Assembly: GCA_030532125.1 (NCBI GenBank)
Contig: JAUNLU010000001.1
Span: 175,860-239,859, forward strand
Direction: 5' to 3'
Length of the DNA stretch: 64,000 nucleotides
From: Trueperella sp.
GTDB lineage: Bacteria > Actinomycetota > Actinomycetes > Actinomycetales > Actinomycetaceae
Within the stretch, counting starts at the first letter, position 1; each line of letters starts with the position of its first letter. Below, in pieces: positions 53,961 to 64,000 of this stretch. Below the pieces are notes generated by a model, which ran no database searches, was not told where the DNA came from, and saw only the letters and a program-made list of their open reading frames with translations. The position numbers were made by a program, and so were the translations under genes.

Positions 53961-55091
53961 ATGGCTACTGTCTCGTTTCAAAATGCCACCCGCCTCTATC
54001 CTGGCGCCACTAAACCAGCCGTAAACTCGCTTAATTTGGAGATTGAAGACGGCGAATTCCTCGTTTTGGTTGGTCCCTCTGGGTGTGGCAAATCCACGAC
54101 TTTGCGCATGCTCGCCGGCCTAGAAGATGTGAACTCCGGAAAGATCTTCATCGGGAAAACTGACGTCACCGACGTAACCCCGAAAGACCGCGATATCGCC
54201 ATGGTGTTCCAGAACTATGCGCTCTACCCACATATGACGGTGGCAGACAACATGGGCTTCGCGCTCAAGATTGCCGGGGTAGATAAGGAAACCATTAAGC
54301 AGCGGGTACAAGAAGCTGCAGAGATCCTGGACCTGACCGAGTATTTGGATCGCAAACCTAAGGCGCTATCCGGCGGGCAACGCCAGCGGGTGGCGATGGG
54401 GCGCGCGATTGTGCGCAAGCCGCAAGTATTCTTGATGGACGAACCGCTTTCTAACCTAGACGCTAAGCTCCGGGTACAGACCCGCACCCAGATCGCGTCG
54501 CTGCAGCACTCGCTCGGGGTTACCACGGTTTATGTTACGCACGATCAGACCGAAGCGCTGACCATGGGTGACCGCATCGCGGTACTGAAAGATGGCTATT
54601 TGCAGCAGGTAGCTACTCCGCACGAAATGTACACTGCGCCGGCCAATGCTTTCGTGGCGGGCTTCATCGGCTCGCCGGCGATGAACTTGGGCGAATGGCG
54701 AGTGGAAGGCAATCAAGTTAAGTTTGGTGACGCCGCTTTGCCACTACCGGAGAATATTTTGCAGGCAGTACGGGCTGAGGGCAGCGACCGGGTAATTATC
54801 GGTATCCGCCCGGAGGCAATGGAAAAGACGGACAATCCCGCCGGCGCCATCCCGATGCAGATCAAGCTGGTGGAGAATCTGGGCTCGGATGCGTATATGC
54901 ACGGCGAGATCGTGGGGCATACGGCAGCTGACGCCATGTTTGGTTCGGGCGACAACACTAATGTGATGACCGCGCGGGTACAGCCAGAAACTAGCAAGGC
55001 CGAGGGTGACGTGGTCTACCTGCAGCCGCGCTTGGATCGGATCCACTACTTCTCCGCCAAGACCGGGCTGCGGATGAACGAGGATTCCTGA
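53961..55091 (+). CDS. ugpC: Sugar ABC transporter ATPase, UgpC/MsmK type
   Basis: ATPase of about 376 residues from the ATG at 53961 (aaggaaaatc upstream). Walker A is GPSGCGKSTT, the Q-loop is VFQNYALYPHMTV, the signature LSGGQRQRVAMGRAI and Walker B VFLMDEPLSNLDAKLR. The C-terminal OB-like regulatory domain (about 235-370) includes FIGSPAMNLGEW and GIRPEAMEK. This type serves several CUT1 sugar importers. No permease or binding protein is nearby, consistent with a shared orphan ATPase. It is divergent from the kinase gene. Confidence 0.94.
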   Translation: MATVSFQNATRLYPGATKPAVNSLNLEIEDGEFLVLVGPSGCGKSTTLRMLAGLEDVNSGKIFIGKTDVTDVTPKDRDIAMVFQNYALYPHMTVADNMGFALKIAGVDKETIKQRVQEAAEILDLTEYLDRKPKALSGGQRQRVAMGRAIVRKPQVFLMDEPLSNLDAKLRVQTRTQIASLQHSLGVTTVYVTHDQTEALTMGDRIAVLKDGYLQQVATPHEMYTAPANAFVAGFIGSPAMNLGEWRVEGNQVKFGDAALPLPENILQAVRAEGSDRVIIGIRPEAMEKTDNPAGAIPMQIKLVENLGSDAYMHGEIVGHTAADAMFGSGDNTNVMTARVQPETSKAEGDVVYLQPRLDRIHYFSAKTGLRMNEDS

Positions 55092-55122
55092 CCGCTAGCG
55101 GGGGCATCCCCCAGTTTCAGAT

Positions 55123-56322
55123 ATGTATAAGTCACTGCAAATAACTTCAGCTAAGGCCGAGCCGGCGCTGTTGGATTTGCCGTGGCACTTACCACTCGAA
55201 GAGTGGCCAGATAGCGTAACCACGGCGTTGCCGCGCGGCATTTCGCGGCACGTGGTGCGCTTTGTGGAGCTGGATCGCAAATTCCTGGCAGTTAAAGAGA
55301 TCGGCGAAACGGTCGCGCATCACGAGTATCAGCTGTTGCGCGACCTAAACCGCCTCGAAGCTCCCTGCGTGCAACCCTTGGCAGTTATTACTGGGCGGTT
55401 TAGCGAGGACGGCGAACCGCTAAACGCAGCTCTAGTGACGCGGCGCCTGGAATTTTCGCTACCGTACCGCGCGATATTTGGGCAGACTATCCGCCAAGAG
55501 ACGGTAGACCGGCTAATAAATGCGCTGACGGTTTTGCTGGTACGGCTGCATTTACTCGGCTTCTTCTGGGGCGATGTATCGCTGTCAAATACACTATTTC
55601 GCCGGGACGCCGGTGAATTTTCGGCCTATCTGGTCGATGCCGAAACTGGAGAACTCCACCAAAATCTCTCCCCCAATAAACGCGCCTACGATATTGACGT
55701 AGCGCGCACTAACATCATCGGCGAATTGATGGATCTGCAGGCCGGCGGCATTTTGGATGAAGAGTTTGACTCAGTGGCGGTAGGTGACCAGCTAGCCGAG
55801 CGCTACCATAACCTCTGGGCCGAGCTGACTTCGGAAGAAAGTTTTGAGCTCTCGGAGCGGTGGCGGGTAGATGCGCGGATTCGCCGGCTCAATGAATTGG
55901 GATTTGAGGTGGGTGAGCTTTCTATGCGCACCGACGCCGGTGGTACTTCCCTGTCGATTGCCCCTAAGGTGGTAGACGCCGGGCACTATTCCCGGAAAGT
56001 CATGCGGCTGACCGGCCTAGATGTGGAAGAAAAACAGGGTCGGCGCATCATGAACGATATTGAATCTTATCGGGCAATTTCTGGGCAGTCCGGATCGCCG
56101 CTGTCGATTGTGGCGCACGAGTGGATGACTAATATCTTCGAGCCCACTATCCGGGCGATTCCACCGGAATATCAGCACCAGTTACCGCCGGCACAGATGT
56201 TCCACGAAATTTTAGAACACCGGTGGTTTATTTCAGAGCAGGCTGGGTTTGATGTGCCGATGCACGATGCCGTGCAGTCCTATATCTACAATGTGCTGCG
56301 GCACCGGCCGACGGCACAATAG
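55123..56322 (+). CDS. DUF4032-family kinase-like protein
   Basis: Actinobacterial protein of 399 residues. N-terminal and middle parts resemble a lipopolysaccharide-kinase-like fold: FLAVKEIGETVAHHEYQLLRDL, VTRRLEFSLPYRAIFG, and LHLLGFFWGDVSLSNTLF (a GDVSLSN catalytic-like loop). AYLVDAETGE (D-A-E in place of DFG) follows, and a separate C-terminal DUF4032 domain (QGRRIMNDIESYRAI, LPPAQMFHEILEHRWFISEQ) ends it. It lies 31 bases after the ATPase gene. The kinase-like catalytic loop may retain activity; the substrate is unknown. Confidence 0.88.
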   Translation: MYKSLQITSAKAEPALLDLPWHLPLEEWPDSVTTALPRGISRHVVRFVELDRKFLAVKEIGETVAHHEYQLLRDLNRLEAPCVQPLAVITGRFSEDGEPLNAALVTRRLEFSLPYRAIFGQTIRQETVDRLINALTVLLVRLHLLGFFWGDVSLSNTLFRRDAGEFSAYLVDAETGELHQNLSPNKRAYDIDVARTNIIGELMDLQAGGILDEEFDSVAVGDQLAERYHNLWAELTSEESFELSERWRVDARIRRLNELGFEVGELSMRTDAGGTSLSIAPKVVDAGHYSRKVMRLTGLDVEEKQGRRIMNDIESYRAISGQSGSPLSIVAHEWMTNIFEPTIRAIPPEYQHQLPPAQMFHEILEHRWFISEQAGFDVPMHDAVQSYIYNVLRHRPTAQ

Positions 56323-56335
56323 TGCAGCAGCTGGT

Positions 56336-58662
<2,327 letters not shown>

Positions 58663-58845
58663 AGATTTTCCCTCCGATCGCTACCCATCGTAGATGTTCT
58701 AGGGAGTATGGCGGCACTGCATACCAGGTTATGGACTGTGCTTTTCGCTATATTCAGCTGTTTCCAGCGGGAATGGTGCCGGAGTGCGTTTTGAGTTCGT
58801 TATGGCGTGCCCATCTACCCGCGCGCCGGTTACGCCAGTTTTGGG

Positions 58846-59466
58846 TTAGCGCGCGGTCGGGGTGTGGATCCGCTGCCGGCCTTCCAGGGCTCGCGACAGG
58901 GTAACTTCGTCGGCATATTCTAAGTCGCCGCCTACCGGCAGACCGGAAGCCAACCGCGATACCACTACTCCCATCTGGGAAAGATTGATCGCCAGGTAGG
59001 TGGCGGTAGCTTCGCCCTCCACATTGGGATCCATGGCGAGAATAATTTCTTCGACCTTGCCGTCTGCCAGCCGGGCATAGAGTTCGCGGATCCGCAAGTC
59101 TTCTGGCCCCACGCCCCCGATTGGGTCAATTGCACCACCAAGCACATGGTAACGCCCGCGGTATTCGCGCGCCCGTTCTATTGCCACAATGTCTTTGGCT
59201 TCTTCTACTACACAGATGATCGAATCCAGCCGCCGGGGGTCAGCGCAGATGCGGCAGATTTCTGCTTCGGTCACATTGCCGCAGATCTGGCAGAACCGCA
59301 CTCGTGACTTCACTGCTTGCAGAGCTTCCACTAGGGCCGAGACGTCGGTTTCATCTGCTTCTAATAGGTAAAATGCAATGCGCTGCGCGCCTTTTGGCCC
59401 TACCCCAGGTAGTCGCCCTAGTTCATCGATTAGGGCTTGGACTGCACCGTCATATACGCCTGCCAT
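58846..59466 (-). CDS. recR: Recombination mediator RecR
   Basis: RecR ring protein of 206 residues acting with RecF/RecO in gap repair. A helix-hairpin-helix ([17 protein letters not shown]), a four-Cys zinc finger ([16 protein letters not shown]), a Toprim domain ([32 protein letters not shown]) and the C-terminal swap are all present. Its ATG overlaps the dnaX stop (TAATG). Confidence 0.97.
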   Translation of the reverse strand: MAGVYDGAVQALIDELGRLPGVGPKGAQRIAFYLLEADETDVSALVEALQAVKSRVRFCQICGNVTEAEICRICADPRRLDSIICVVEEAKDIVAIERAREYRGRYHVLGGAIDPIGGVGPEDLRIRELYARLADGKVEEIILAMDPNVEGEATATYLAINLSQMGVVVSRLASGLPVGGDLEYADEVTLSRALEGRQRIHTPTAR

Positions 59467-61727
59467 TAGCGGCCTCCCTCAGTTATTTGGCCATCTGCGC
59501 CGCGGGTTTCCACCACGGTGCCACTCAGCTTATTGAGTACTACCGAGATACCGACCAACTGCGATTGAGAAATTTCTGGGTCCTCGGGAGAGACTTCTTC
59601 GGTTTCGTCGTACTCTGGCGGAGTGCTCGGAGCTGGAGCGCCGGCAGCTGTGCTGCTAGCAGCAAGTGCAATACCGCTAGTGGCGGTAACTGCGCCACCA
59701 GTGGCAGTAACAGGGGCGCCAGCGGCTATTGCGGTGTCACCAGGGAAAGTAGCGGGGGGCACTGCCGGCATATTTTGGGCATAGAACGGAGTTGCGGGTG
59801 CCGGGGCGGGCACGGGCGTATCTACTGGCGCGGGTATAGGGGCATTCTCCGGGTCAATCTCTGGTTCGGTATCGGCCAGCTCAGCACCAGTGTCAGTCGG
59901 CTCATCGCTGGTATCGGCTAAATCAGCACTAGCATCAGCCAGATCGTTGCCGTCAATTAGCTGCGCTAAGATGCCAGCTGGGTCAGCACCGTCTGGCAAT
60001 AGCTGGGCGCATGGCGAATCGGCGGGTGGATCATCGGTTTCGGCCGCGACCGGCGCGGCCTCAACTTTTGGGGGTACGATCCTGGCCTCAGGCACGGGTG
60101 GAACTGCTGCCGGTGGAGTGGGTCGTTCTGATGCCGGCGGTTCTGGAGCAGACCCTCCAGCGGCGTTGCTTCCAGAATTAGCGTCAACAGTTACCGCAGT
60201 AACGGCCAGTTGTTGCCCTAGGGCGCGCGAAACCACTGCCGCAAACTCTCCGTGGCTGCGCCGATTGAAGGCGGCAACTAACCCAGGCTGGGCAAATCCG
60301 ATTTGTAGCACGCCGGCGGCAAGGCCGACCGGCCCCACGGATTGTTCCAGCTGACTCTGCACCACTCGCGATAGCCCGGGATCAGTGATTAGTTCTTGCC
60401 AGCGCTGCTGGATAGGCGATACTGCGCCCGATTCTGCCGCCGACGCCGAGGCTGACGCTGGCACTGCTGCCGAAGATCGTGCCGATGCTGGTTCTGGCGG
60501 TGGCGTTGGCTGGCTGTTAGCGGTACCAGGCAGCTGCGGCATCGGCCGGTGGCGGGGATCTACCATATCGAGGTCACGCGCGGGCACTGAGGCTGGCGCC
60601 GGGGCGGGCGGTAGCGGCACATTCGGCAGATCGGCAACCAACAATCTGGCACACAATAGTTCTAGTTGTAGCCGCGGCGCGGTTGCTCCCACCATTTCGC
60701 TCAATGCGGCGCTGGTTAGGTCTGCACAGTGCGAGGCGCGTTTTGGACCTAGCTGTTCTGCCTGTGCTGCCATACGGTCATACTGGTCATCTGGTACAGC
60801 TACGAATACGTCCCGCGCTGCGGCGCCGGTCAAGGAAATAATTACTAGATCCCGCAGCCGCTGCAGTAGATCCTCTACAAATCGCCGCGGATCGTGCCCG
60901 GATTTTATTACGGCGTCTACCACGCGGAATAGTTCTTTTCCGCTGCCGGTGGCGATTGCGGTTACGGCGTCATCTAGCAGATGGGCCGAGGTGAAGCCGA
61001 GCAACCCCACTACCCGCTCATAGTCGAGTTTTGTGCCGTCTGAGCCGCCGATTATCTGGTCGAGCACAGACAGGGTGTCCCGCACGGAGCCGCCGCCAGC
61101 GCGCACTACCAGTGAGAGCACGTCATGCCCAGCACTGACATTTTCTTGGGCGCACAGTAACGCCAAATACTTTTCTAGGTCCGCTGGTGGCACTAGTCGA
61201 AATGGGTAATGGTGGGTGCGGGAGCGCACCGTCTCGATTACTTTTTCTGGCTCGGTGGTGGCAAAAATAAATTTGACGTGTTCCGGTGGTTCTTCCACTA
61301 GTTTCAGGAGTGCATTAAAGCCTTGTTTGGAAACCATGTGGGCTTCGTCGATTATGTAGATCTTGAATCGATCCCGCACCGGGGCGAAGCCAGCCTGTTC
61401 CCGTAGTTCGCGCGCGTCGTCTACCCCGCCGTGAGAGGCGGCGTCTAGTTCTACTACGTCCAGGGAGCCAGAGCCATCCCGGGACAGTTCCCGGCAAGAG
61501 TCGCAGTTACCGCATGGCGTATCGGTGGGGTATTCCGCGCAATTCAGTGCCCGCGCCAAAATGCGGGCGCTAGTAGTTTTCCCGCAGCCGCGTGGTCCAG
61601 AAAATAGGTAGGCATGCGTGGTGCGCCCGGCCGCCAAGGCAGATTTCAGTGGTTTGACCACATGTTCTTGGCCGATGACTTCATCAAAGGTTTGGGGCCG
61701 ATAACGGCGATACAGCGCAATACTCAC
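59466..61727 (-). CDS. dnaX: DNA polymerase III gamma/tau subunit
   Basis: Clamp-loader protein of 753 residues. Its AAA+ part has [19 protein letters not shown], Walker [12 protein letters not shown], zinc module [10 protein letters not shown], Walker [13 protein letters not shown], sensor [11 protein letters not shown] and the arginine-finger [14 protein letters not shown]. After about 390 the tau tail is Pro/Ala/Asp/Thr-rich and low-complexity (repeated AD-T units around [20 protein letters not shown]), which is unusually long. The start is a GTG at 61727. recR is coupled downstream. Confidence 0.96.
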   Translation of the reverse strand: MSIALYRRYRPQTFDEVIGQEHVVKPLKSALAAGRTTHAYLFSGPRGCGKTTSARILARALNCAEYPTDTPCGNCDSCRELSRDGSGSLDVVELDAASHGGVDDARELREQAGFAPVRDRFKIYIIDEAHMVSKQGFNALLKLVEEPPEHVKFIFATTEPEKVIETVRSRTHHYPFRLVPPADLEKYLALLCAQENVSAGHDVLSLVVRAGGGSVRDTLSVLDQIIGGSDGTKLDYERVVGLLGFTSAHLLDDAVTAIATGSGKELFRVVDAVIKSGHDPRRFVEDLLQRLRDLVIISLTGAAARDVFVAVPDDQYDRMAAQAEQLGPKRASHCADLTSAALSEMVGATAPRLQLELLCARLLVADLPNVPLPPAPAPASVPARDLDMVDPRHRPMPQLPGTANSQPTPPPEPASARSSAAVPASASASAAESGAVSPIQQRWQELITDPGLSRVVQSQLEQSVGPVGLAAGVLQIGFAQPGLVAAFNRRSHGEFAAVVSRALGQQLAVTAVTVDANSGSNAAGGSAPEPPASERPTPPAAVPPVPEARIVPPKVEAAPVAAETDDPPADSPCAQLLPDGADPAGILAQLIDGNDLADASADLADTSDEPTDTGAELADTEPEIDPENAPIPAPVDTPVPAPAPATPFYAQNMPAVPPATFPGDTAIAAGAPVTATGGAVTATSGIALAASSTAAGAPAPSTPPEYDETEEVSPEDPEISQSQLVGISVVLNKLSGTVVETRGADGQITEGGR

Positions 61728-61834
61728 GCCGTAAGTCTACTTGGTTGCGCCGCATGGCGGGCAGTGAGACGGCGAGCTGTTGAAAACAGTGGGCACTCGA
61801 GCTAACAGCACTCAGCAACCGGCTATATATAGAG

Positions 61835-61922
61835 GACTCCCCACGCACCCGCCAGAGCTCAAGTACCCTTGCTGCATTCCTGCCCTGGGGGAGTTCCTCA
61901 AGATAACGCCACGTGGGGAGTC
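61835..61922 (-). ncRNA. ffs: Small SRP RNA (4.5S)
   Basis: Minus-strand RNA. The ends GACTCCCCACG and CGTGGGGAGTC pair, and the apical SRP54-binding hallmark GGGCAGGAATGCAGCAAGG is present. It lies upstream of dnaX, its usual neighbour. Confidence 0.93.
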
Positions 61923-61924
61923 GG

Positions 61925-62009
61925 CGGAGGATGGGGGATTCGAACCCCCGAGGGCGTTAACCCAACACGCTTTCCAAGCGTGCGCCATAGGCCACTAGGC
62001 GAATCCTCC
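61925..62009 (-). tRNA. tRNA-Ser(GGA)
   Basis: Minus-strand class II tRNA with a long variable arm. The acceptor GGAGGAT pairs with ATCCTCC. The anticodon stem CACGC/GCGTG encloses the loop TTGGAAA (anticodon GGA). It ends two bases before the SRP RNA start. Confidence 0.94.
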
Positions 62010-62138
62010 TGGGCGGTACTGCATAAGCAACTACCGGTCTCTCAGTTTACTTAATTGCCGCCAGTTTTGGAAACTGGCACCAGTTTTGCGGCGTGCAGTC
62101 GAGCACAAAGTCGGCATGAATCGGCACGATATACAGCA

Positions 62139-62168
62139 GTGGGCCCGGTTCACTTGAACCGGGCCCAC
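62139..62168. terminator. GC-rich hairpin after the surface protein gene
   Basis: GTGGGCCCGGTTCA and TGAACCGGGCCCAC form a near-perfect 14-bp stem with a two-base loop. There is no clear U-tract on the minus strand, so it may act as a weak or Rho-assisted terminator or mRNA end protector. Confidence 0.6.
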
Positions 62169-62199
62169 CAGCTTCAGTTAGAGCTTAATGCGAGGCGCA

Positions 62200-64000
62200 T
62201 TAGCTCCGCTTGTAACGGCGGCTGATAGCCACACCACCAGCTGCTAGCATGGCAGTCATTGCACCCAGCAAGCCACCAATTGCAGCACCCGTATTAGCGA
62301 GTGGCGCCTTTGGCTTTTCTGGGGCAACTGGCTTAGCAGGATCGTTTGGATCCAGCGGGTCAGTGCCGTTTTCGATTTCGGTTCCGTCCGCGATACCGTC
62401 ACCGTCAGTGTCTGCCCGGTTCGGGTTCGTCGGCTTACCGTTGTTAGCAGATCCGGTTACTTCCTCACCGTCAGTCAAGCCGTCACCATCGGTGTCGGGA
62501 TTGAGCGGGTTGGTGTTACCGGGCTTGCCGTTCGGATCGTACTTGTCGTCCTGGAACGGGTTCTCCGTACCGTTGACTTCTTCGCCGTCGGTCAGACCAT
62601 CCTTATCGGTGTCTGGGTTCAACGGATCGGTGCCGTGATCCTTTTCTTCCTTATCGGTCAAACCGTCGTTATCGGTATCGGCCGCATTCGGGTTGGTCGG
62701 ATTATCAGCGTTGACTTCGTCGCCATCATTTACGCCGTCGCCATCGCTATCCGGGTTCAACGGATCGGTGTTACCGGGCTTGCCGTTCGGATCAGACTTG
62801 TCATCGAAGTCGTTCTTATCACCGTTGATTTCTTCACCGTCGGTCAGACCATCCTTATCGGTGTCTGGGTTCAACGGATCAGTCTTGTGATCTTCTACTT
62901 CTTCCTTATCGGTCAGACCATCGTTATCCGAATCAGCGTTCGGGTCGTTTGCGGTGATCTTGAACGTAGTAGTTGCCACGTTGCCATCGGAGTCGGTAGC
63001 AGTAACGGTGATGGTTACCGAACCAGGAGCGGCAAGAGTTCCGGTTGCATCAGTTGGCGCACCGGAGATAACTCCAGTAGCTGCATCGAAGGTGACGCCT
63101 GCTGGCAAGCCATCTACCTTAACGGTAGGAGCTTTACCTGCAGCTGCATCTTCAGCGTCGGTTACCTTAACGGTGATGTCCGTGATCGGATCGCCAGCCC
63201 AAACAGTTTGGTCTTTGATCTTCTCAATGGTCGGACCACTCTGGTTCTTACCTACGGTGAGGGTGAAGGTTTCTTCGGCAGTATTGCCGGCTTCATCCTT
63301 CGCAGTTACCGTGACCTCGTACGTGCCATTTTCGCTTGGAGTACCCGAGATAGTACCGGTGGTCTTATCGTAGGTGACTCCGTCAGGCAGACCAGCAACC
63401 TCAACGGTTACCTTGTCATCGCCAGCATTGTCGGTTACTTCAACCTCGATCGGGGTGATCGGCGTCTTGGCAGTTTCAGTAGCGTCGTCAATCGGAGTGA
63501 TTACCGGCTTGGCAACGTCCTTCAAACAACCATTGGCGTCAACTTCGAAGCCAGCTGGGATGGTGGTAGGAGTATCCTCACACTGATCCTTGCTGTCCTC
63601 TACTCCGTCGCCATCAGCATCAACGAAGAAGCCGAAGTTGTTGTTCTCGAACAGAGTATCGCCCGCCTTGACCTCGATCGTGATCGTCTTTGGCGTGGTA
63701 GCCGTTGCGTTAGCAACATCCCCCACCGTTACGGTATGGGTGCCGATCTTGACGCCATCGAAGGTGTAAGGCGATGCCGTAGTAGCGGTCGCCCCACTCG
63801 GGGTAAGCGTCAAGGTAACGCCGGAGATATCAGTTTCACCTGCATTAAGGACCTGATCCTTATTCACGTCGTGGAATACGTGACCCGTGATCTTGGCATA
63901 TGGACAACCATCGTTGTCAGCTTCGCCTGCGACCGCTGGGCACAAATCCTTAGAATCAGGCACATTATCGCCATCAGCATCGTTTTCAGCGCCGATAGTA
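62200..64000 (-). CDS. LAXTG-anchored surface protein with TSP3 calcium repeats (N-terminus beyond window)
   Basis: At least 599 residues; the frame stays open to the right edge, so the N-terminus is missing. Its first visible residues (DADGDNVPDSKDLCP) are a thrombospondin-3-type repeat. An SdrD-like B domain follows (VFHDVNKDQVLNAGETDISG), then another TSP3 unit and two Ig-like/He_PIG domains (EVAGLPDGVTYDKTTGTISG; KVDGLPAGVTFDAATGVISG). A long run of D-x-D-x-D-G calcium repeats comes next (DTDKDGLTDGEE repeated). It ends with LANTG, a hydrophobic helix (IGGLLGAMTAMLAAGGVAI) and RRYKRS. Sortase class E usually handles LAXTG. An adhesin is likely; the ligand is unknown. Confidence 0.9.
   Translation of the reverse strand, partial: TIGAENDADGDNVPDSKDLCPAVAGEADNDGCPYAKITGHVFHDVNKDQVLNAGETDISGVTLTLTPSGATATTASPYTFDGVKIGTHTVTVGDVANATATTPKTITIEVKAGDTLFENNNFGFFVDADGDGVEDSKDQCEDTPTTIPAGFEVDANGCLKDVAKPVITPIDDATETAKTPITPIEVEVTDNAGDDKVTVEVAGLPDGVTYDKTTGTISGTPSENGTYEVTVTAKDEAGNTAEETFTLTVGKNQSGPTIEKIKDQTVWAGDPITDITVKVTDAEDAAAGKAPTVKVDGLPAGVTFDAATGVISGAPTDATGTLAAPGSVTITVTATDSDGNVATTTFKITANDPNADSDNDGLTDKEEVEDHKTDPLNPDTDKDGLTDGEEINGDKNDFDDKSDPNGKPGNTDPLNPDSDGDGVNDGDEVNADNPTNPNAADTDNDGLTDKEEKDHGTDPLNPDTDKDGLTDGEEVNGTENPFQDDKYDPNGKPGNTNPLNPDTDGDGLTDGEEVTGSANNGKPTNPNRADTDGDGIADGTEIENGTDPLDPNDPAKPVAPEKPKAPLANTGAAIGGLLGAMTAMLAAGGVAISRRYKRS
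62500..62945 (-). repeat. Two near-identical ~250-bp direct units within the TSP3 region
   Basis: Blocks at about 62500-62690 and 62755-62940 share long identical stretches (for example GTCAGACCATCCTTATCGG). They are displaced by 252-255 bases, showing a recent internal duplication in frame. Confidence 0.75.

Overview
The window is a 64 kb chromosomal stretch from a moderately high-GC Gram-positive actinobacterium. The evidence is the actinobacterial-only families (DUF3027, DUF3263, DUF4032, a DtxR/IdeR regulator, a Glp/GlpR-like division pair, an Asp/Thr/Pro-rich DnaX tail), a surface protein ending in an LANTG sorting signal of the LAXTG class, and an orphan groEL under two CIRCE operators. 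The overall set resembles Actinomycetaceae (Arcanobacterium, Trueperella or Actinobaculum type); the genus is my inference.

Layout. 1-4.8 kb: tatD (cut by the left edge) and metG, nicotinamidase, rsmI with a small metallopeptidase. 4.9-10.4 kb: metY, a DsrE-like protein, an aldo/keto reductase, and a large old-yellow-enzyme-type flavoprotein behind a probable IdeR box. 10.4-14 kb: a putative NiaR-controlled operon nadC-niaR-transporter that reads as quinolinate or niacin salvage. 14-20 kb: mscL, a CDF-like protein and an accessory patch. The patch holds a GIY-YIG/DUF4357 protein, an odd AT-rich ORF, and a lactococcin-972-type ABC transporter/immunity module that retains only a 28-residue signal-peptide-like ORF in place of a bacteriocin precursor. 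The module is bracketed by 35/36-bp direct repeats and lies next to tRNA-Ala. 20-29 kb: Glp/GlpR, fthC, an SAF protein, and a 1501-residue protein that looks like a helicase with ruined ATPase motifs joined to a ruined Vsr-like nuclease domain. 29-36 kb: tRNA-Arg, a universal stress protein, ideR, serC, a purine permease, manA, DUF3027 and a cold-shock-domain gene. 36-44 kb: an envelope-stress block (TPM protein, PspA, then a two-component system after a terminator), an acyltransferase/SDR pair, and an HD-like protein missing its central Asp.

44-50 kb: groEL, a LytR_C protein, DUF3263, ung, then a 3-ketosteroid-dehydrogenase-like flavoprotein facing an SDR. 51-56 kb: tRNA-Thr, a DsbA-like protein, a Ser/Thr kinase with six perfect-length 7-residue TQPxxxx repeats, a lone sugar-importer ATPase, and DUF4032. 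56-62 kb: asd-lysC, recR-dnaX, SRP RNA and tRNA-Ser nearly abutting. 62-64 kb: the C-terminal part of a calcium-type (TSP3) repeat surface protein, cut by the right edge.

The most interesting systems are: (i) the degenerate helicase-nuclease protein with its translationally linked 97-residue partner; (ii) the bacteriocin-type module that has lost its mature peptide; (iii) the nadC-niaR-carrier operon; and (iv) the scattered steroid-type redox genes, one with an apparent iron box. All functions are inferred from reading sequence and remembered family features; no database search was run.
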